From assembly GCA_017451395.1 (NCBI GenBank), contig JAFSPR010000119.1, positions 1 to 49,408 of the forward strand: a stretch of DNA of 49,408 nucleotides. The letters are read 5' to 3'. Below are positions 32,681 to 42,345 of this stretch, piece after piece; within the stretch, counting starts at the first letter, position 1; each line of letters begins with the position of its first letter. Under the pieces are notes generated by a model that saw nothing but the letters and a program-made list of their open reading frames with translations, ran no database searches and had not been told where the DNA came from. This stretch comes from Bacteroidales bacterium. GTDB lineage: Bacteria > Bacteroidota > Bacteroidia > Bacteroidales > UBA932. The position numbers were made by a program, and so were the translations under genes.

Positions 32681-35659
32681 ATGCTTAAGATTCTAAAGGC
32701 GTCGGCTGGTTCCGGCAAGACATTCAACCTGGCAAGGGAGTACATCCGGCTTATCGTGAAAAGCGATCAGCCGGATGCATACAGGCACGTCCTGGCAGTT
32801 ACTTTCACAAACAAGGCAACCGATGAGATGAAGCGCCGTATCCTGAAGGAACTCCATCTACTTGCGTCGGATCCTGACTCTTCCAAGTATCTGGGGTTCC
32901 TCAAGGAAGAAACCGGGCTGGATAAAACTACAATTCAGAAGCGTGCCCAGACTCAACTTTCGGGCATCCTTCACGACTATTCCGCCTTTGCGGTCTCCAC
33001 CATAGACCACTTCTTCCAGCAGACACTCCGCGCTTTTTCCAGGGAGATAGGCCAGTTCTCGGCCTATCAGGTGCATCTGGACCGCGACGAACTTGTCCAG
33101 GAGAGCGTGGACAGGGTGCTTGACGGAGTCTCTGAAGATGACACCGACATCCTTGACTGGCTTGCCAAAGGCGCCAAGTCGGATCTGGCCGACAGCGGCA
33201 GAGTCCGTATAGAGTCAAGGCTGAGGGAGATGGCCGCAAGTCTTGGAAAACTCCCGGAGGAGGGGCGTTCGCTCTTCTCCCGTGAAAAACTTAAGGAATT
33301 ACGCGATACCTGTATCAGTGTTAGGAAGGCCTGGGAGACGGAAGTGATGAAATCGGCCCAAAGGGTAATAGACACTGTTACCGGCTGCGGCCTTACCACA
33401 GACATATTCAACGGAAAATTCCTCAACGCGGTCTATAAGTATCAGAAAGTGGGTAATAATACCGAAGCCCTCACGGCGCCCTTTATCCGCAAGGCTCGTA
33501 ACCCTGAGGAATGGTTTTCCAAGGCAAATGCCCCCAAGTTTATGCCCAAGGTCCGCGGTATGCTGGAAGCCCCCCTGGAAGAGTTTGTCGCCCTCTTTGA
33601 CCGTCCTTTCAAGGTGTACAATACGGCACGGCTCATTTCCGGGCAGATATACGCGATGGGTATGGCGTCGGAACTCGCGGCAGCCTTCCAGGCAATCCAG
33701 AAGGAAAAGAACGTCATATCCATTGATGACTCAAACACTATCCTAAAGGGTATCATAGACGGCACCGACACCCCGTTCATCTATGAGAAACTTGGTGTAA
33801 GGTTCGACGATTTCCTGCTGGATGAGTTCCAGGATACCTCGGACGTCCAGTGGGACAATTTCCGTCCGCTGGTTCACGGAAGCGTGGACCAGGGGGCCGA
33901 TTCCCTTGTGGTGGGAGACGTCAAGCAGAGCATATACCGTTTCAGGGGCAGCGACTGGAACCTTCTTGGAAGCCGCCTTGAGGAGGAGTTCTCAAATCCC
34001 GTGCTGGAGCCCCTGAAGGAAAACTGGCGCACCTGCCGTGAGATTGTCCATTTCAACAACGAGTTCTTTGACTTTGCCGCCAGCCAACTTGACGTTCAGG
34101 ACATCTATGCCGATGTGACCCAGATTCCAAAGTTTGACAACCCCGCTCCGGGCAGCGTGGACGTGGTGTTCACGGATGATGAGATGGGGGAGGTCCTCTC
34201 AACCATTGATACCCTCAGGGATGCGGGCGCGGAATGGGCCGATATAGCCATCCTCGTCCGTAACAACAGCGAAGGCTCCCTCATAGCCTCGGAACTGGTT
34301 GCAAGGGAAATCCCAGTGGTTTCCGATGACTCCCTGTTTATGAAATCATCGGCCACCGTAAGGCGTCTGGTGGCGGAACTTTCCCTTGTTGCTGCACCTC
34401 AGAATCCTGAAATGCCCTCCGTCGCAGGTTATCTGGCGTCGACCCTCAGCATAGACATTCCTCAGAGGTATCATTCTCTCCCGGACCTGGCCGAGAACCT
34501 TCTTCGTGAACTTCGTGATGCTAAGCCGGATGTTTTCGATGCCGAGGTCCCCTATATCCAGTCGTTTATGGACTATCTCCAGGACTGGGTGAACCAGAAC
34601 GGAAACAATCTGCAGGCATTCCTCAAGGCCTGGGAGGGGGTGAATCCCCAGATTGCGTCTCCGGCTTCCGGTGACGCCGTGAGGATAATGACTATCCACA
34701 AGGCAAAGGGCCTTGAGTTCCCTTATGTGATTTTCCCCTATGCGGAAAAAGTGGGGCTTTATAGGGAATCATCCTACTGGCGAAGTCCCGATACCAGGGA
34801 AACGTCCCTTGAAGGGAAGGTGGAGGGGGATTATTATGTACAGTTGTCGTCAACATCATCGGATACCCTTTTCTGGAAAGATTACGAAGATGAACGCAGA
34901 ATGCAGGCCGTAGACAACATCAACATATTCTACGTTGCCCTCACAAGGCCCATTTACGGACTTAAGGTGATTGCAAAGCCTTTGCCCCAGAATTACACCG
35001 GCCCCAAGAATATGTCCCACGTGCTCTATCTTTTCACAAAAAGCACGCAGTACAGCAGGGGAGAACTCTTCAATTTCAAGGAAATGGAGCGGAAGGAAGC
35101 GGAATCGGCCCTCATAGTGTCCGGTTATCCTTCATTCCCGGCAGAAAGCGGCAGCCGCCTGAAGTTCTCAAAGGAAGCGGCCGATTACTTCGGCCCGGAC
35201 GGAACCGTCGGCCCCGAAGCCAGCCGCCGCATAAGGGGAAATGTCCTTCACAATATACTCTCGATGGTCCGGGTGCCGGAAGATCTTCCTTCAGCGGTAA
35301 GGGCCGCGGTGCTTTCCGGAGAACTTCCGGAGAGCCTCAGTGAGGAGGCACTGGAGTTCCTGAAGGAAAGGATAGCATCCGTCGCCGGCAGGGGATGGTT
35401 CTCTTCCCGGGCTCAGATACGCCTAGAGGAAACCGTCATCTCCACTGACGGCGAAGCCCCCAGGCCGGACCGCGTAGTGATCCATCCGGACGGAAAGGTG
35501 GACGTGGTGGATTACAAGTTTGGGAAGGAGGAGTCCAAGTATCTTACCCAGGTGCGGGAGTACGTGGACCTTTACCGCCGTATGGGATTTGAAAAAGTTG
35601 AGGGATACCTTTGGTATTTGGCCGATAATTTAATTAACTTTGTAGCCGATAAAAACTGA
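32681..35659 (+). CDS. AddA-like UvrD helicase with RecB-type nuclease domain
   Basis: This 992-aa protein processes double-strand DNA ends for recombination. The Walker A is KASAGSGKTFNLARE at the N-terminus, the Walker B/motif II LLDEFQDTS near 383, the UvrD arginine region VGDVKQSIYRFRGSDW near 415, and motif VI FYVALTRP near 750. The C-terminal nuclease is intact: GNVLHNIL (His), RPDRVV (Asp), VVDYKFG (Asp, Lys) and QVREYVDLYRRM. No AddB partner is adjacent, so it must be elsewhere or the enzyme acts alone. It starts 6 nt after its -7 box and is followed by DUF4290, ftsK and the LolA-like gene. Confidence 0.92.
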   Translation: MLKILKASAGSGKTFNLAREYIRLIVKSDQPDAYRHVLAVTFTNKATDEMKRRILKELHLLASDPDSSKYLGFLKEETGLDKTTIQKRAQTQLSGILHDYSAFAVSTIDHFFQQTLRAFSREIGQFSAYQVHLDRDELVQESVDRVLDGVSEDDTDILDWLAKGAKSDLADSGRVRIESRLREMAASLGKLPEEGRSLFSREKLKELRDTCISVRKAWETEVMKSAQRVIDTVTGCGLTTDIFNGKFLNAVYKYQKVGNNTEALTAPFIRKARNPEEWFSKANAPKFMPKVRGMLEAPLEEFVALFDRPFKVYNTARLISGQIYAMGMASELAAAFQAIQKEKNVISIDDSNTILKGIIDGTDTPFIYEKLGVRFDDFLLDEFQDTSDVQWDNFRPLVHGSVDQGADSLVVGDVKQSIYRFRGSDWNLLGSRLEEEFSNPVLEPLKENWRTCREIVHFNNEFFDFAASQLDVQDIYADVTQIPKFDNPAPGSVDVVFTDDEMGEVLSTIDTLRDAGAEWADIAILVRNNSEGSLIASELVAREIPVVSDDSLFMKSSATVRRLVAELSLVAAPQNPEMPSVAGYLASTLSIDIPQRYHSLPDLAENLLRELRDAKPDVFDAEVPYIQSFMDYLQDWVNQNGNNLQAFLKAWEGVNPQIASPASGDAVRIMTIHKAKGLEFPYVIFPYAEKVGLYRESSYWRSPDTRETSLEGKVEGDYYVQLSSTSSDTLFWKDYEDERRMQAVDNINIFYVALTRPIYGLKVIAKPLPQNYTGPKNMSHVLYLFTKSTQYSRGELFNFKEMERKEAESALIVSGYPSFPAESGSRLKFSKEAADYFGPDGTVGPEASRRIRGNVLHNILSMVRVPEDLPSAVRAAVLSGELPESLSEEALEFLKERIASVAGRGWFSSRAQIRLEETVISTDGEAPRPDRVVIHPDGKVDVVDYKFGKEESKYLTQVREYVDLYRRMGFEKVEGYLWYLADNLINFVADKN
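35610..35642 (+). promoter_or_regulatory. Internal promoter before the DUF4290-ftsK-LolA genes
   Basis: TTTG (35610-35613), 21-nt spacer, TAACTTTG (35635-35642), inside the 3' end of the helicase gene. The ATG at 35666 follows about 18 nt after the expected start. Confidence 0.6.
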
Positions 35660-35665
35660 GTCTAT

Positions 35666-36325
35666 ATGGAAGCGAGCGAGAACAGCGTCAAATTATATTA
35701 CAACACAGAAGTAGAGAAACTTGCGATGCCCGAATACGGAAGGCTTGTCCTCAAGATGGTGGAGCAACTCAAGGACATCCCGGACCGCGCAAAGCGCAGC
35801 GAGCAGGCATATGCCGTGGTAAAGGTGATGGAAAGCCTCAACCCCCAGGTCCATCAGCAGGAAAACTGGCTCCAGAAACTCTGGGACCACCTTTATATCA
35901 TTGCCGGCTATGACCTTGACATAGACTCTCCGTTCCCCAGGCCGGAACCTGAGGTTATCAACAGCCGCCCCGATCCCATCCCGCTGAATACAAAGCCCAT
36001 CAGGGCGCGTCATTACGGCCGCAACATAGAGAGCATCCTGGACCTCATAGCCTCTGAACCGGAGGGTGAGGAGAAAACGGAGATGCTCCGCTGCCTTGCC
36101 ATCTATATGAGGCAGCAGTACCTTATCTGGAACAAGGATACCGTTTCTGACGCAACCATCTTCCAGGATATCGAGCGTCTTTCCGGAGGCCGTGTGAAGG
36201 TACCGGAAGGCCTTGAACTGAGCAAGATTTCCGAGGGCGTGTCATTCTCCCGTCCCGGAATGAACCTTGGCTTCAACAAGAGTCCCAAATTCAACCGCGG
36301 ATTCCGCAAAAAGGGCAAGAAATAA
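35666..36325 (+). CDS. DUF4290-family protein
   Basis: This 219-aa cytosolic protein of the Bacteroidota-specific DUF4290 family has unknown function. The N-terminus LYYNTEVEKLAMPEYGRLV and the central NIESILDLIASEPEGEEK are typical of the family. The C-terminal 30 residues are basic and low in complexity (NKSPKFNRGFRKKGKK), suggesting contact with nucleic acid. The stop codon overlaps the ftsK start by 1 base (TAATG). The pairing with ftsK suggests a role near cell division or chromosome segregation, by context only. Confidence 0.9.
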   Translation: MEASENSVKLYYNTEVEKLAMPEYGRLVLKMVEQLKDIPDRAKRSEQAYAVVKVMESLNPQVHQQENWLQKLWDHLYIIAGYDLDIDSPFPRPEPEVINSRPDPIPLNTKPIRARHYGRNIESILDLIASEPEGEEKTEMLRCLAIYMRQQYLIWNKDTVSDATIFQDIERLSGGRVKVPEGLELSKISEGVSFSRPGMNLGFNKSPKFNRGFRKKGKK

Positions 36326-38727
36326 TGGGACTTTTCTCCAAATACCTTGACCGCCTCAGTGAAAGGAAGCGGGAGGGCATCCGCCTTGCGGGGATAGCCC
36401 TCGTGCTGCTTTTTACCGTTATCCTTACCATATCCGTCACTTCTTACGTCTTCACCTGGAAGCAGGATCAGAGCGTTGCATCGGCCCCGGCCGGAGCAGC
36501 GGTCGCCAATGCCGCTTCAGAGACCGGATTCTCCCTTGGAAAATTCCTTGTGACGGACAGTTTCGGCCTTGCGGCATTCTGCATAGTCGCATTCTTTTTT
36601 GCCTGGAGCATCCATCTTCTCAGGCCAAGCCTTAAGATGAGCCTCAAAAAATGGTTCTACGGTATGCTCACCCTGAGTTTCCTCCTTTCCTGGATACTGG
36701 CTATGGCCGGTATGCTGGGCGGCTGGGACACCCTCTTCGGAGGCGGCCTCGGCGGCAGGGCGGCGCAGGCGGTTGTGGGATTCTCAGTTGCAAAACTTGG
36801 AGAGATCATCACCATCCTCATCCTCCTTGTGCTCCTTGGCATCTGGCTATACTCAATGAGCAGCCGCTTTGCAGATTTCATGATGGGCAAGAAGCCGGAA
36901 AGAAATCCGGAAGAAGACCCCGTGGAAGAACCTCAGGTTGAGGTTGCGCCTGTGACTGCGGCTGGTTTTGTCACCTCTGATACATCGGCCCCTGCTGCTG
37001 AACCTGAAAAGGAGAAAAAGCCCCGTAAGCCAATTTTCAAGAAAAAGAATCCTGAAGCCGATGAAGCCCCACAAGAGGAGGAGAACGGCATCAACGTAGT
37101 TACTGACGATACCCTTGAGCAGGAAGTTAAAGAGCCCCTTAAACCCATAGACAACCGTCTGGATCCTCCGGACGGCCTCCCTAAGTACAAGGTTCCGTCC
37201 CTCAATATCCTTGGAGACCATCTTTACGGCCGCCACGAGGTATCTCAGGATGAACTCAGCCGCAACAACAACAAAATCCGCGCAACCCTTGCAAGTTACC
37301 GCATCCAGGTGCGTGACGTCACGGCCATCGTTGGCCCCACGGTAACGCTCTACAAGGTTTATCCCGCCCCGGGCGTCAAGATTGCAGCCATAAAGCAGCT
37401 TCAGGAGGATATCGGCATATCCCTCAACGCAAAGGGCGTGCGTATCACCACCCTGTCAGACTCCGTTGGCATTGAGGTTGCAAACGACAAGGCGTCAATC
37501 GTGCCCCTTAAATCCCTTCTCAACGACGCAGCGTTCCGTGAGTCAAAGGCTGAACTTCCCGTTGCAATAGGCTACACCATTTCCCAGCAGGTGAAGGTTT
37601 TCGACCTTGCCGACGCCCCCCATCTCCTTGTGGCGGGCGCCACCAAGCAGGGTAAGTCCGTGGGTCTCAACGTCATTGTGGCTTCACTGCTGTACTCGAA
37701 GCACCCCTCGGAACTGAAGTTTGTGTTCGTGGACCCCAAGATGGTGGAATTCTCCTCCTACGCAAGCCTTCTCCACCACTATCTTGCAGTGCTCCCCAAT
37801 GCGGTGAGCGAGCAGGAACTCAAGGACCACGCCATAGTGAAAAACGCCAAGGATGCGGCCGCAGTGCTGGAGTCCCTGTGCGTGGAGATGGATTCCCGCT
37901 ATGAACTCCTCTCCAAGGCGCTGGTGAACAATATCAAACTCTACAACAACAAGTGGAAGGAGCATCACCTGAGGTCCGATGAAGGCCATCATTTCCTTCC
38001 TTATATAGTTACGGTCATAGACGAATATGCGGATCTCACGATGTCAGTGGGCGCCGGTCCCGAATCCAAGGCCCTTGCCCGCCGCATCACCACTTCCGTA
38101 ATCCGTCTTGCCCAGAAGGGCCGCGCGGCGGGTCTGCACGTGATCCTTGCAACCCAGCGTCCTACCGTAGACGTCATTACCGGTCTTATCAAGGCAAACT
38201 TCCCTATGAGGATTGCCTTCAGGGTTACTTCCCGTATAGATTCCGCCACCATCCTGGACCAGCCCGGTGCCGACAAACTGATCGGCCGCGGAGATATGCT
38301 CCTTTACAGCGGCGTAGAGATGGAGCGCGTCCAGTGCGCGTTCATCTCCAACGATGAAATTGTGGACCTTACCAATGCCGTCGGGGAGCAGATCGGCTTC
38401 CAGAAGAGTTACAACACTCCCTACTACCTGCCGGAGCCTCCCGCAGCGGACGGAAGTGACGGCGGAGACGGCGGAATGGTGGATATGAAACAGCTCGACG
38501 AGCGTTTCGAGGAAGCGGCCCGTATGATAGTCATCAACCAAAGAGGCTCTACCTCAGACCTTCAGCGCCGTCTTGGCATGGGATATGCAAAAGCAGGTAG
38601 AGTGATGGACCAACTGGAAGCCGCCGGCATCGTGGGCCCGCAGAACGGAGCCAAGCCGCGTGAGGTTCTGGTAAAGGACATCGCAGAACTTGAAGAGAAA
38701 CTTGAGCATTTCATGAATCAGCAATGA
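36325..38727 (+). CDS. ftsK: FtsK/SpoIIIE-family DNA translocase
   Basis: This 800-aa septal DNA pump has N-terminal membrane segments (about 20-42, 70-90, 108-130, 150-180), a Glu/Pro-rich linker (about 190-275), an FtsK alpha domain and the ATPase. The Walker A is GATKQGKSVGLN near 435 and the Walker B VTVIDEYADLT near 565. The C-terminal gamma winged helix (LQRRLGMGYAKAGRVMDQLE) is present and would read KOPS-type sites. It moves chromosome ends to the septum and works with Xer recombinases; a xerD-like gene lies at 46788. Confidence 0.95.
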   Translation: MGLFSKYLDRLSERKREGIRLAGIALVLLFTVILTISVTSYVFTWKQDQSVASAPAGAAVANAASETGFSLGKFLVTDSFGLAAFCIVAFFFAWSIHLLRPSLKMSLKKWFYGMLTLSFLLSWILAMAGMLGGWDTLFGGGLGGRAAQAVVGFSVAKLGEIITILILLVLLGIWLYSMSSRFADFMMGKKPERNPEEDPVEEPQVEVAPVTAAGFVTSDTSAPAAEPEKEKKPRKPIFKKKNPEADEAPQEEENGINVVTDDTLEQEVKEPLKPIDNRLDPPDGLPKYKVPSLNILGDHLYGRHEVSQDELSRNNNKIRATLASYRIQVRDVTAIVGPTVTLYKVYPAPGVKIAAIKQLQEDIGISLNAKGVRITTLSDSVGIEVANDKASIVPLKSLLNDAAFRESKAELPVAIGYTISQQVKVFDLADAPHLLVAGATKQGKSVGLNVIVASLLYSKHPSELKFVFVDPKMVEFSSYASLLHHYLAVLPNAVSEQELKDHAIVKNAKDAAAVLESLCVEMDSRYELLSKALVNNIKLYNNKWKEHHLRSDEGHHFLPYIVTVIDEYADLTMSVGAGPESKALARRITTSVIRLAQKGRAAGLHVILATQRPTVDVITGLIKANFPMRIAFRVTSRIDSATILDQPGADKLIGRGDMLLYSGVEMERVQCAFISNDEIVDLTNAVGEQIGFQKSYNTPYYLPEPPAADGSDGGDGGMVDMKQLDERFEEAARMIVINQRGSTSDLQRRLGMGYAKAGRVMDQLEAAGIVGPQNGAKPREVLVKDIAELEEKLEHFMNQQ

Positions 38728-39260
38728 GACGCCTTGTAATTACCGCCATAACCCTTCTCTTCTGCGCGTTTTCCTTCGCGCAGGGGCAGGGGGTGACCAT
38801 CCCTCAACTTGACCGTGCGGCCGGGAAGAGGGTCTCCTTCCATTATGAATACAGTCATTCAAAAGACGGCGGGCCGTTCAATAAGGTCACGGGCGGGGAC
38901 GTCCTTGTGGAGGACAACGCCTATCGTCTTGACGGCCTTGGCCTTACCATAGTGTGTGACGGCAAAACCCGCTGGACCTATGATGCGGCGGCAGGGGAGG
39001 TGGTACTTGAGAACGCGGAGAATGACAATATCCTCACCAATCCCGCCCTCCTTATAAGTTCATACCGCGCGTACGGAAGCGCCCTTCACGTAAAAGGCGG
39101 CTCAAAGGACAGCCTGGACGTTGTATATGACGTAGACCAGGACGTTCAAGCGCGTTTTGTGCTTTCCGGTATCAATTACCTGGAGACGCAAGGAAAAAGC
39201 GACTTCACTTTTGATGTGACGTCGCTTCCCAAAGATACCGTTGTGACGGATTTACGTTAA
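38724..39260 (+). CDS. LolA-like outer-membrane lipoprotein carrier
   Basis: This 178-aa protein has a signal peptide (MRRLVITAITLLFCAFSFAQ). The short beta-rich body fits the LolA-like group seen next to ftsK in Bacteroidota: RVSFHYEYSH, VLVEDNAYRLDGLGLTIVCDGKTRWTY and the C-terminal SDFTFDVTSLP. LolA carries lipoproteins across the periplasm. It overlaps ftsK by 4 bases (ATGA). It is shorter than E. coli LolA and divergent, so a general periplasmic hydrophobic carrier is possible. It ends 4 bases into the convergent FISUMP gene. Confidence 0.84.
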   Translation: MRRLVITAITLLFCAFSFAQGQGVTIPQLDRAAGKRVSFHYEYSHSKDGGPFNKVTGGDVLVEDNAYRLDGLGLTIVCDGKTRWTYDAAAGEVVLENAENDNILTNPALLISSYRAYGSALHVKGGSKDSLDVVYDVDQDVQARFVLSGINYLETQGKSDFTFDVTSLPKDTVVTDLR

Positions 39261-40180
39261 TCCTTTACACATCTTACACTGAGGGCAAGGGAGGTTTTGC
39301 TTCCGTTGCCCTTCATTATTTCCGGATTGTCATAAAGGATGAAACGGTACTGGGCCAGATTGGGATCCGAGGCGGAATCCGAGGAGGTCCAGAAAGCGGC
39401 CATCTCACCGAAGCGGCGGAATCTGTCACGGCTTGCGGTGGTGTCAAGATAACCAACGGGAATGGCGTTGAAACCGGTGTTGTTTGTGATTTCCTGGCCA
39501 AGGGCGGGTTCCCACATACGGTTGTCCAGGAATTTTGCGGGGGCCATAAGGGCTCCTGCATCATTTCCAAGGGCGTCCCATTCAGCGGCGGAGGGAAGAT
39601 GCCAGCCGTCGGGGCATATGTCCTGGGCCTCTTCCCAGGTGAAGAAACGGCCGAATATGGTGTCTACAACGTCTGCACCCTTGTAGGAAGCGCCGGAATC
39701 ATGGTCAGACATATTGGATGCCGTCCAGTCTTTTCCGTCGATATTTGCAATGGGGGTGAGATCAGTGCCGGTAAGGGAGGTTATGGGATCGATAGCCTTG
39801 AAAGAAGTGATTACGCTTGAGTTATAGAAGCCCGTTGCGAAGGCATAGCAGGCTATCTGATATGTTCCAAGGGTGTCTACGCGATACTTGAACTGAGGAT
39901 TCTCTGTCCTGACGTCCCTTGAAAGGGTGTCTTTCTTTGCAGTATTCACCTGCCAGTAAAGGCCGATGACACTTGGCTTGGTGCCCTTTGACACGGACAG
40001 GGCAGATGTCACGGCGTTGAAAACGAGTTCGTCTCCCACGGCTACGTAAGGGACGGCTTCATTTATGGTGAGGCCCTGGAGGGAGGGGGTATTGTCCGTT
40101 GATTCAGTTTTCTTGCAGGCGGGAAGTGAAAGGATGATGCCTGATAGGATAACGGTGAATATGATGGCTGTTTTTCTCAT
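39257..40180 (-). CDS. FISUMP-domain lipoprotein
   Basis: This 307-aa protein has a lipoprotein signal (lipobox LSLPAC). A PKD-like or immunoglobulin-like middle region (about 30-140) is followed by a C-terminal FISUMP domain (about 145-307). The signatures are TASNMSDH, ICPDGWHLPSAAEWDAL, AAFWTSSD and the final SVRCVKD. The domain is common in surface proteins of Bacteroidota and Fibrobacter and resembles lectin-like folds; its ligand is unknown. The ATG at 40180 is used because it gives the cleanest lipoprotein signal. It is a single gene, divergent from apbE. Confidence 0.88.
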   Translation of the reverse strand: MRKTAIIFTVILSGIILSLPACKKTESTDNTPSLQGLTINEAVPYVAVGDELVFNAVTSALSVSKGTKPSVIGLYWQVNTAKKDTLSRDVRTENPQFKYRVDTLGTYQIACYAFATGFYNSSVITSFKAIDPITSLTGTDLTPIANIDGKDWTASNMSDHDSGASYKGADVVDTIFGRFFTWEEAQDICPDGWHLPSAAEWDALGNDAGALMAPAKFLDNRMWEPALGQEITNNTGFNAIPVGYLDTTASRDRFRRFGEMAAFWTSSDSASDPNLAQYRFILYDNPEIMKGNGSKTSLALSVRCVKD

Positions 40181-40248
40181 TGTATCGTATAATTCTCGCA
40201 AATATCGTCATTTTTTTGTAATATTGCGCAATTATCGTGCTATATAGT

Positions 40249-41259
40249 ATGAGAAAAGTCCTGTCTGTCCTGGCATTTCTGCTTATCCTGGGTTCATGCC
40301 GTCCCGGCCACGGGCGCTATGTCCTTATAACCGGAACCGCGCAGTCCGTAGACTATGCGGTAAAGTTCAATATCTCCGGGGTGGATGTGCCTGCAGATGC
40401 CGTCCGGGACAGTGTGGACGCCATTCTCACAAAGATAGATTTCTCCCTTTCAGGATACAACAAGGAGTCCCTCCTGTCCCGTTTCAATGCGGGGGAAGTG
40501 ATAAGGCCAAATGACCTTTTCATTGAAATGTACGGCATCGGATACCGTATGTGGGAGCGCTCCGGCGGCGCCGTGGACTGCGCGGCGGCGCCACTCTACG
40601 ATGCCTGGGGATTCGGCTTCAGAAACAGTTCTTTCCCAACGGATGAGGAGATATCGGCCCTCCTTGGAAAAACCGGCCAGAAACTCCTTCCGAAAGATTT
40701 GCCGATTGCCCCCGACGGAACGCTTGATCCGGCCTCTATGGGAAACCCCAGGCTCAATTACAACGCCATCGCGCAGGGATATACCTCGGATGTCATCGCG
40801 CGGTATCTCTATTCCATAGGCGTAAGGGATATGCTGGTGGACATAGGGGAGATCTGGTGCGACGGCCTTAATCCTTCCGGGAAGCCCTGGGCAGTTGGCG
40901 TAGACCGCCCTTCCGGGGAAGAGTTGAAGGACGTCTGGACGTCGGAGGGAAAACCCGCAGGAATCACAACCTCCGGCAACTACCGCAAGTTCTTCGTGCG
41001 GGACGGAAAGAAGTACTCCCACACCATAAATCCCATTACCGGATACCCCGTAGACCACAGTCTCCTCAGCGCAACGGTAGTTTCCACTGTCAGTTCCGCG
41101 GAATCCGATGCAATTGCAACCTGGTGTATGGTGGTGGGGCTCCGGGAGGCGGAAAGGATAATCCTGGAAGATCCGGCCCTGGAAGGATATCTTACTTATG
41201 CCGATGAAAACGGGGATATTAAGGAATGGATGTCCCCGGGGTTCAGGCTCAGGAACTGA
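40249..41259 (+). CDS. apbE: FAD:protein FMN transferase (ApbE family), lipoprotein
   Basis: This 336-aa protein flavinylates threonine residues in extracytoplasmic proteins such as RnfG/NqrC. It has a lipoprotein signal (lipobox ILGSC), the LSGYNKESLLSRFN region near 65-80, the GNPRLNYNAIAQGYTSD segment near 165, the YSHTINPITGYPV motif near 255 and the metal-binding region ESDAIATWCMVVG near 285. The last motif usually reads DALAT, so the Ile here is a mild change. The GTG at 40237 is too close to the box-like TAATATTG. No flavinylated target gene is seen nearby. Confidence 0.92.
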   Translation: MRKVLSVLAFLLILGSCRPGHGRYVLITGTAQSVDYAVKFNISGVDVPADAVRDSVDAILTKIDFSLSGYNKESLLSRFNAGEVIRPNDLFIEMYGIGYRMWERSGGAVDCAAAPLYDAWGFGFRNSSFPTDEEISALLGKTGQKLLPKDLPIAPDGTLDPASMGNPRLNYNAIAQGYTSDVIARYLYSIGVRDMLVDIGEIWCDGLNPSGKPWAVGVDRPSGEELKDVWTSEGKPAGITTSGNYRKFFVRDGKKYSHTINPITGYPVDHSLLSATVVSTVSSAESDAIATWCMVVGLREAERIILEDPALEGYLTYADENGDIKEWMSPGFRLRN

Positions 41260-42322
41260 TTACGGTCAAAACCCATTCAAGCAGGCGGCTAAGGCCGTCT
41301 GTCATTGTGATTAGAAATCCCGGGCACCAGCCAAGGCCAGCCAGCGCTATTGTCACCACCGCAACCCACATAAGCGCCGTTACAATTGGGATGGCCATTA
41401 GGTTGGTGAGGAGGAAATGCCGGGGGAAAGTTCCGAATCTCATCCACGCAAGCGGGCCGGTGAAAACCTGGCAGGAGACAGCGATGGCGGCCATCTGCCA
41501 GATCTTGCGGATGGGATTGAAGGCCGATTCCCCTTCCGGATACCATTTTTCCAGCACGGGGTAGAGGAGCACGATTCCCGCCATGGCAAGGTAGGAGAGT
41601 TGGAATCCCAGGCTCCGGATGACGCCCGGAGTTATCACAAGTTGCGCAAGAAGGGCGATGCAAAGCACCCTGGAGGGCTTCCGGCGCCTTCCGGATAGCG
41701 TGCATATCTCACCTATAAGTATAAACAGGAACGCCCGCACTATGGATGGCCCCGCTCCCGTCATCAGCGTGAACCAGCCGGCGGCTGAAACCACAATGAC
41801 CGCCCGTGCCCATTTTGCCGCCCGGGACTTCCCGAGAGGCATGGTGAGTTTGTCAAAAATAAGGTAGAGGATGCCCATATGTAGCCCTGAGAGCGCCAGT
41901 ATATGGGACGCGCCGCTGCCGCGGAATGCCTCAATGGTTTCCCGCGTGAGGCCGCTTTTGTCCCCGGTTAGGAGGGCGGTGAGAAGGGGAGAGGTTATAT
42001 CGGCCTTGAAAGGAATACGGGAAATGAGGGCCTTCAGTTTAAGGGCCGATTGGAGGGCCAGGCTTTCCAGGAAAGTCTCTTCTCCCTGAAAGGGGATGGC
42101 CGATGCCGATACGAAGACACCCAGGGCGAGAAAAGCCGTCAGAAGTACGGCTGGACCGGCCTTGGACCGACTCAGAAGGGGGGAGGAGAATACCGCAAGG
42201 GAGACTACGGGAAGAAGAATGGCTGGAAGAAGCCACGGCGCGCCGCTGGAAACCAACGCCCCCACTGCCACACCCGCTGTGAACATAACCGACAGCGCCT
42301 CTATGCTTTTCGCCTCTGCCAT
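41249..42322 (-). CDS. ComEC/Rec2-family membrane protein (core channel domain only)
   Basis: This 357-aa polytopic protein has the ComEC competence-domain signature SGASHILALSGLHMGILY near residue 135 and about nine membrane segments. ComEC forms the inner-membrane channel for DNA uptake. The full protein has an N-terminal OB-like domain and a C-terminal metallo-beta-lactamase domain of some 250 residues; both are missing here. The stop is clean and no remnant follows, so this is a short form rather than a recent frameshift. The ATG at 42322 is used; a weak box (TAATTTCG) ends 3 nt before it. Its 3' end overlaps apbE by 11 bases. Confidence 0.85.
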   Translation of the reverse strand: MAEAKSIEALSVMFTAGVAVGALVSSGAPWLLPAILLPVVSLAVFSSPLLSRSKAGPAVLLTAFLALGVFVSASAIPFQGEETFLESLALQSALKLKALISRIPFKADITSPLLTALLTGDKSGLTRETIEAFRGSGASHILALSGLHMGILYLIFDKLTMPLGKSRAAKWARAVIVVSAAGWFTLMTGAGPSIVRAFLFILIGEICTLSGRRRKPSRVLCIALLAQLVITPGVIRSLGFQLSYLAMAGIVLLYPVLEKWYPEGESAFNPIRKIWQMAAIAVSCQVFTGPLAWMRFGTFPRHFLLTNLMAIPIVTALMWVAVVTIALAGLGWCPGFLITMTDGLSRLLEWVLTVISS

Positions 42323-42345
42323 ATGCGAAATTAGCAATAATTTTG

